Shown here piece by piece: positions 28,818 to 29,769 of a stretch of DNA of 29,769 nt. Numbering within the stretch: the first letter of the stretch is position 1; each line of letters begins with the position of its first letter. The stretch covers positions 1 through 29,769 of the IMG/VR virus record IMGVR_UViG_3300045911_000056. The stretch is one strand, 5' to 3'. Source of the DNA: a virus. The notes beneath the pieces are model-generated. The model was not told the origin of the DNA, did no database searches, and saw nothing but the letters and a program-made list of their open reading frames with translations. Made by a program: the position numbers and the translations under genes.

Positions 28818-29769
28818 ATGACTATCCCGATGCTTCCCGGATTCTGGGATGAGATCAAGGATTCGACTGTTCCATTCATGCAGGCAATAATGGAACGGGC
28901 AATGCCTGACAACTTCGCAGAGAGGCGTCTTCAGCAGTTAGTCCAGAGAGACCCTACTCTGCTTCCATTCATTCAGAACATGGATGATCCTTCACGACAA
29001 GCAATCGCGGAGGCCATCGGATTCAAGAAGAAGAATCCCTTCAAGGACCTTCCCGCCGGGCCTGAGCGTGAGAAAAGAGAGCGCATCGCCGAGGCATGGA
29101 AGAATGCTTCGCCGGAAGCCCGTGAGCGCGGTTTGGCTGCGGAAGCGGGCTTGCTGGTTCAGGAAGACATCGACTGGCTGAAAGATTCTAGGACTAGACA
29201 GAAAGAAAAGGAAGACCTTGACATCGAGCGAGATAGAATCACTACTCAAGTGATGAAGGAGGGCCGCGCTCGCATCGAAGATGCCCTACAGCAGACCGGC
29301 GGAAAGGTTGATCTGACACGAATCCTCAAGGACATTATTTCTCTGAACATCAGTCCTGCGACTGCTACTGAAATGCAAATCCTCAATACCATTCCTGGTG
29401 CGATGGAAACCCTCAACAATATGATTACCATCTACAGGGTCAATGAGGAACTCAAGGCCAACAGGGACATCGCTAACATGCGTGTCTCTAATCAGACAGG
29501 TAGTGACGTGCGTGCATTGCTTAGCAATAGCCGTCAGGCTTACATGAGTGCCCTCGCTGCACTGAGTAAGCTGATGGACCCGAAGATGATGACGATTCCA
29601 AGTTTCGCTGATCGAATCCGCAGCAGTCCTGAGTACCTTCAGGCAGTGGAGAATGTCAAGAATGCGAAGAAGGCATACGAAAACATCTACAACACTATGG
29701 CTAGGCCTCTCGGCATCGAGGATGCTCCACTTCCCGAAGCGCCGACAGACTTGGATCAGATGGAAACGT
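28818..29769 (+). CDS. Internal virion-type protein, 3' end beyond the window
   Basis: ATG at 28818, with TAGGAG about 11 bases upstream. The frame stays open for 317 codons to the window edge. The protein is almost wholly helical and highly charged (GPEREKRERIAEAWKNASPE; QKEKEDLDIERDRITTQVMK), without membrane spans. A helical protein following a low-complexity virion protein fits a second internal or ejection protein. The C-terminal part, which would decide this, is not present. Confidence 0.8.
   Translation, partial: MTIPMLPGFWDEIKDSTVPFMQAIMERAMPDNFAERRLQQLVQRDPTLLPFIQNMDDPSRQAIAEAIGFKKKNPFKDLPAGPEREKRERIAEAWKNASPEARERGLAAEAGLLVQEDIDWLKDSRTRQKEKEDLDIERDRITTQVMKEGRARIEDALQQTGGKVDLTRILKDIISLNISPATATEMQILNTIPGAMETLNNMITIYRVNEELKANRDIANMRVSNQTGSDVRALLSNSRQAYMSALAALSKLMDPKMMTIPSFADRIRSSPEYLQAVENVKNAKKAYENIYNTMARPLGIEDAPLPEAPTDLDQMET

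Overview
This window looks like about half of a tailed-phage genome, probably short-tailed (podovirus-like). Visible hallmarks are small and large terminase subunits, portal, a scaffold-like protein, an HK97-type major capsid protein, a head-tail adaptor, a large tail-nozzle-like protein and a Gln/Asn-rich internal virion protein. There is no tape-measure or tail-sheath gene. No integrase, repressor, ribosomal RNA or tRNA was seen, so lifestyle and host are open. Near-consensus sigma70 promoter elements and perfect DnaA-box words point to a bacterial host.

The genome is split into two divergent arms by a ~1.1 kb gene-free region (about 6666-7794). The left arm (1-6665) is entirely on the minus strand and holds small early-type genes: a SNF2-family helicase, a TSCPD-like protein, several unknowns, and an array of small proteins that includes two pairs of paralogues. 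Several of these genes share a conserved leader just before the start codon. Two GC-rich gene-poor gaps (1678-2108 and 4971-5217) interrupt the arm.

The central gap holds a strong leftward promoter, two inverted DnaA-box words, palindromes, an AT-rich stretch, a degenerate 24-bp tandem array and further direct repeats, one pair of which builds a candidate rightward promoter. I read it as a combined replication-origin and divergent-promoter region. That is inference.

The right arm (7795 to the end) is entirely on the plus strand. It starts with accessory virion and fibre-like proteins (7795-13393), including a compositionally distinct block (about 9430-11125) and a pair of paralogues on either side of a decapeptide-repeat fibre gene. 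Then follow a tiny basic protein, terminase genes, a holin-like protein and an HNH nuclease. A non-coding repeat and terminator-like segment comes next, then portal, scaffold, head proteins, capsid, adaptor, fibre/glycine-rich proteins, tail nozzle, a GNAT acetyltransferase, the Gln/Asn-rich protein and a final gene cut by the window edge. Genes are tightly packed, with many 1-4 bp stop/start overlaps, as expected of one or a few long late transcripts.
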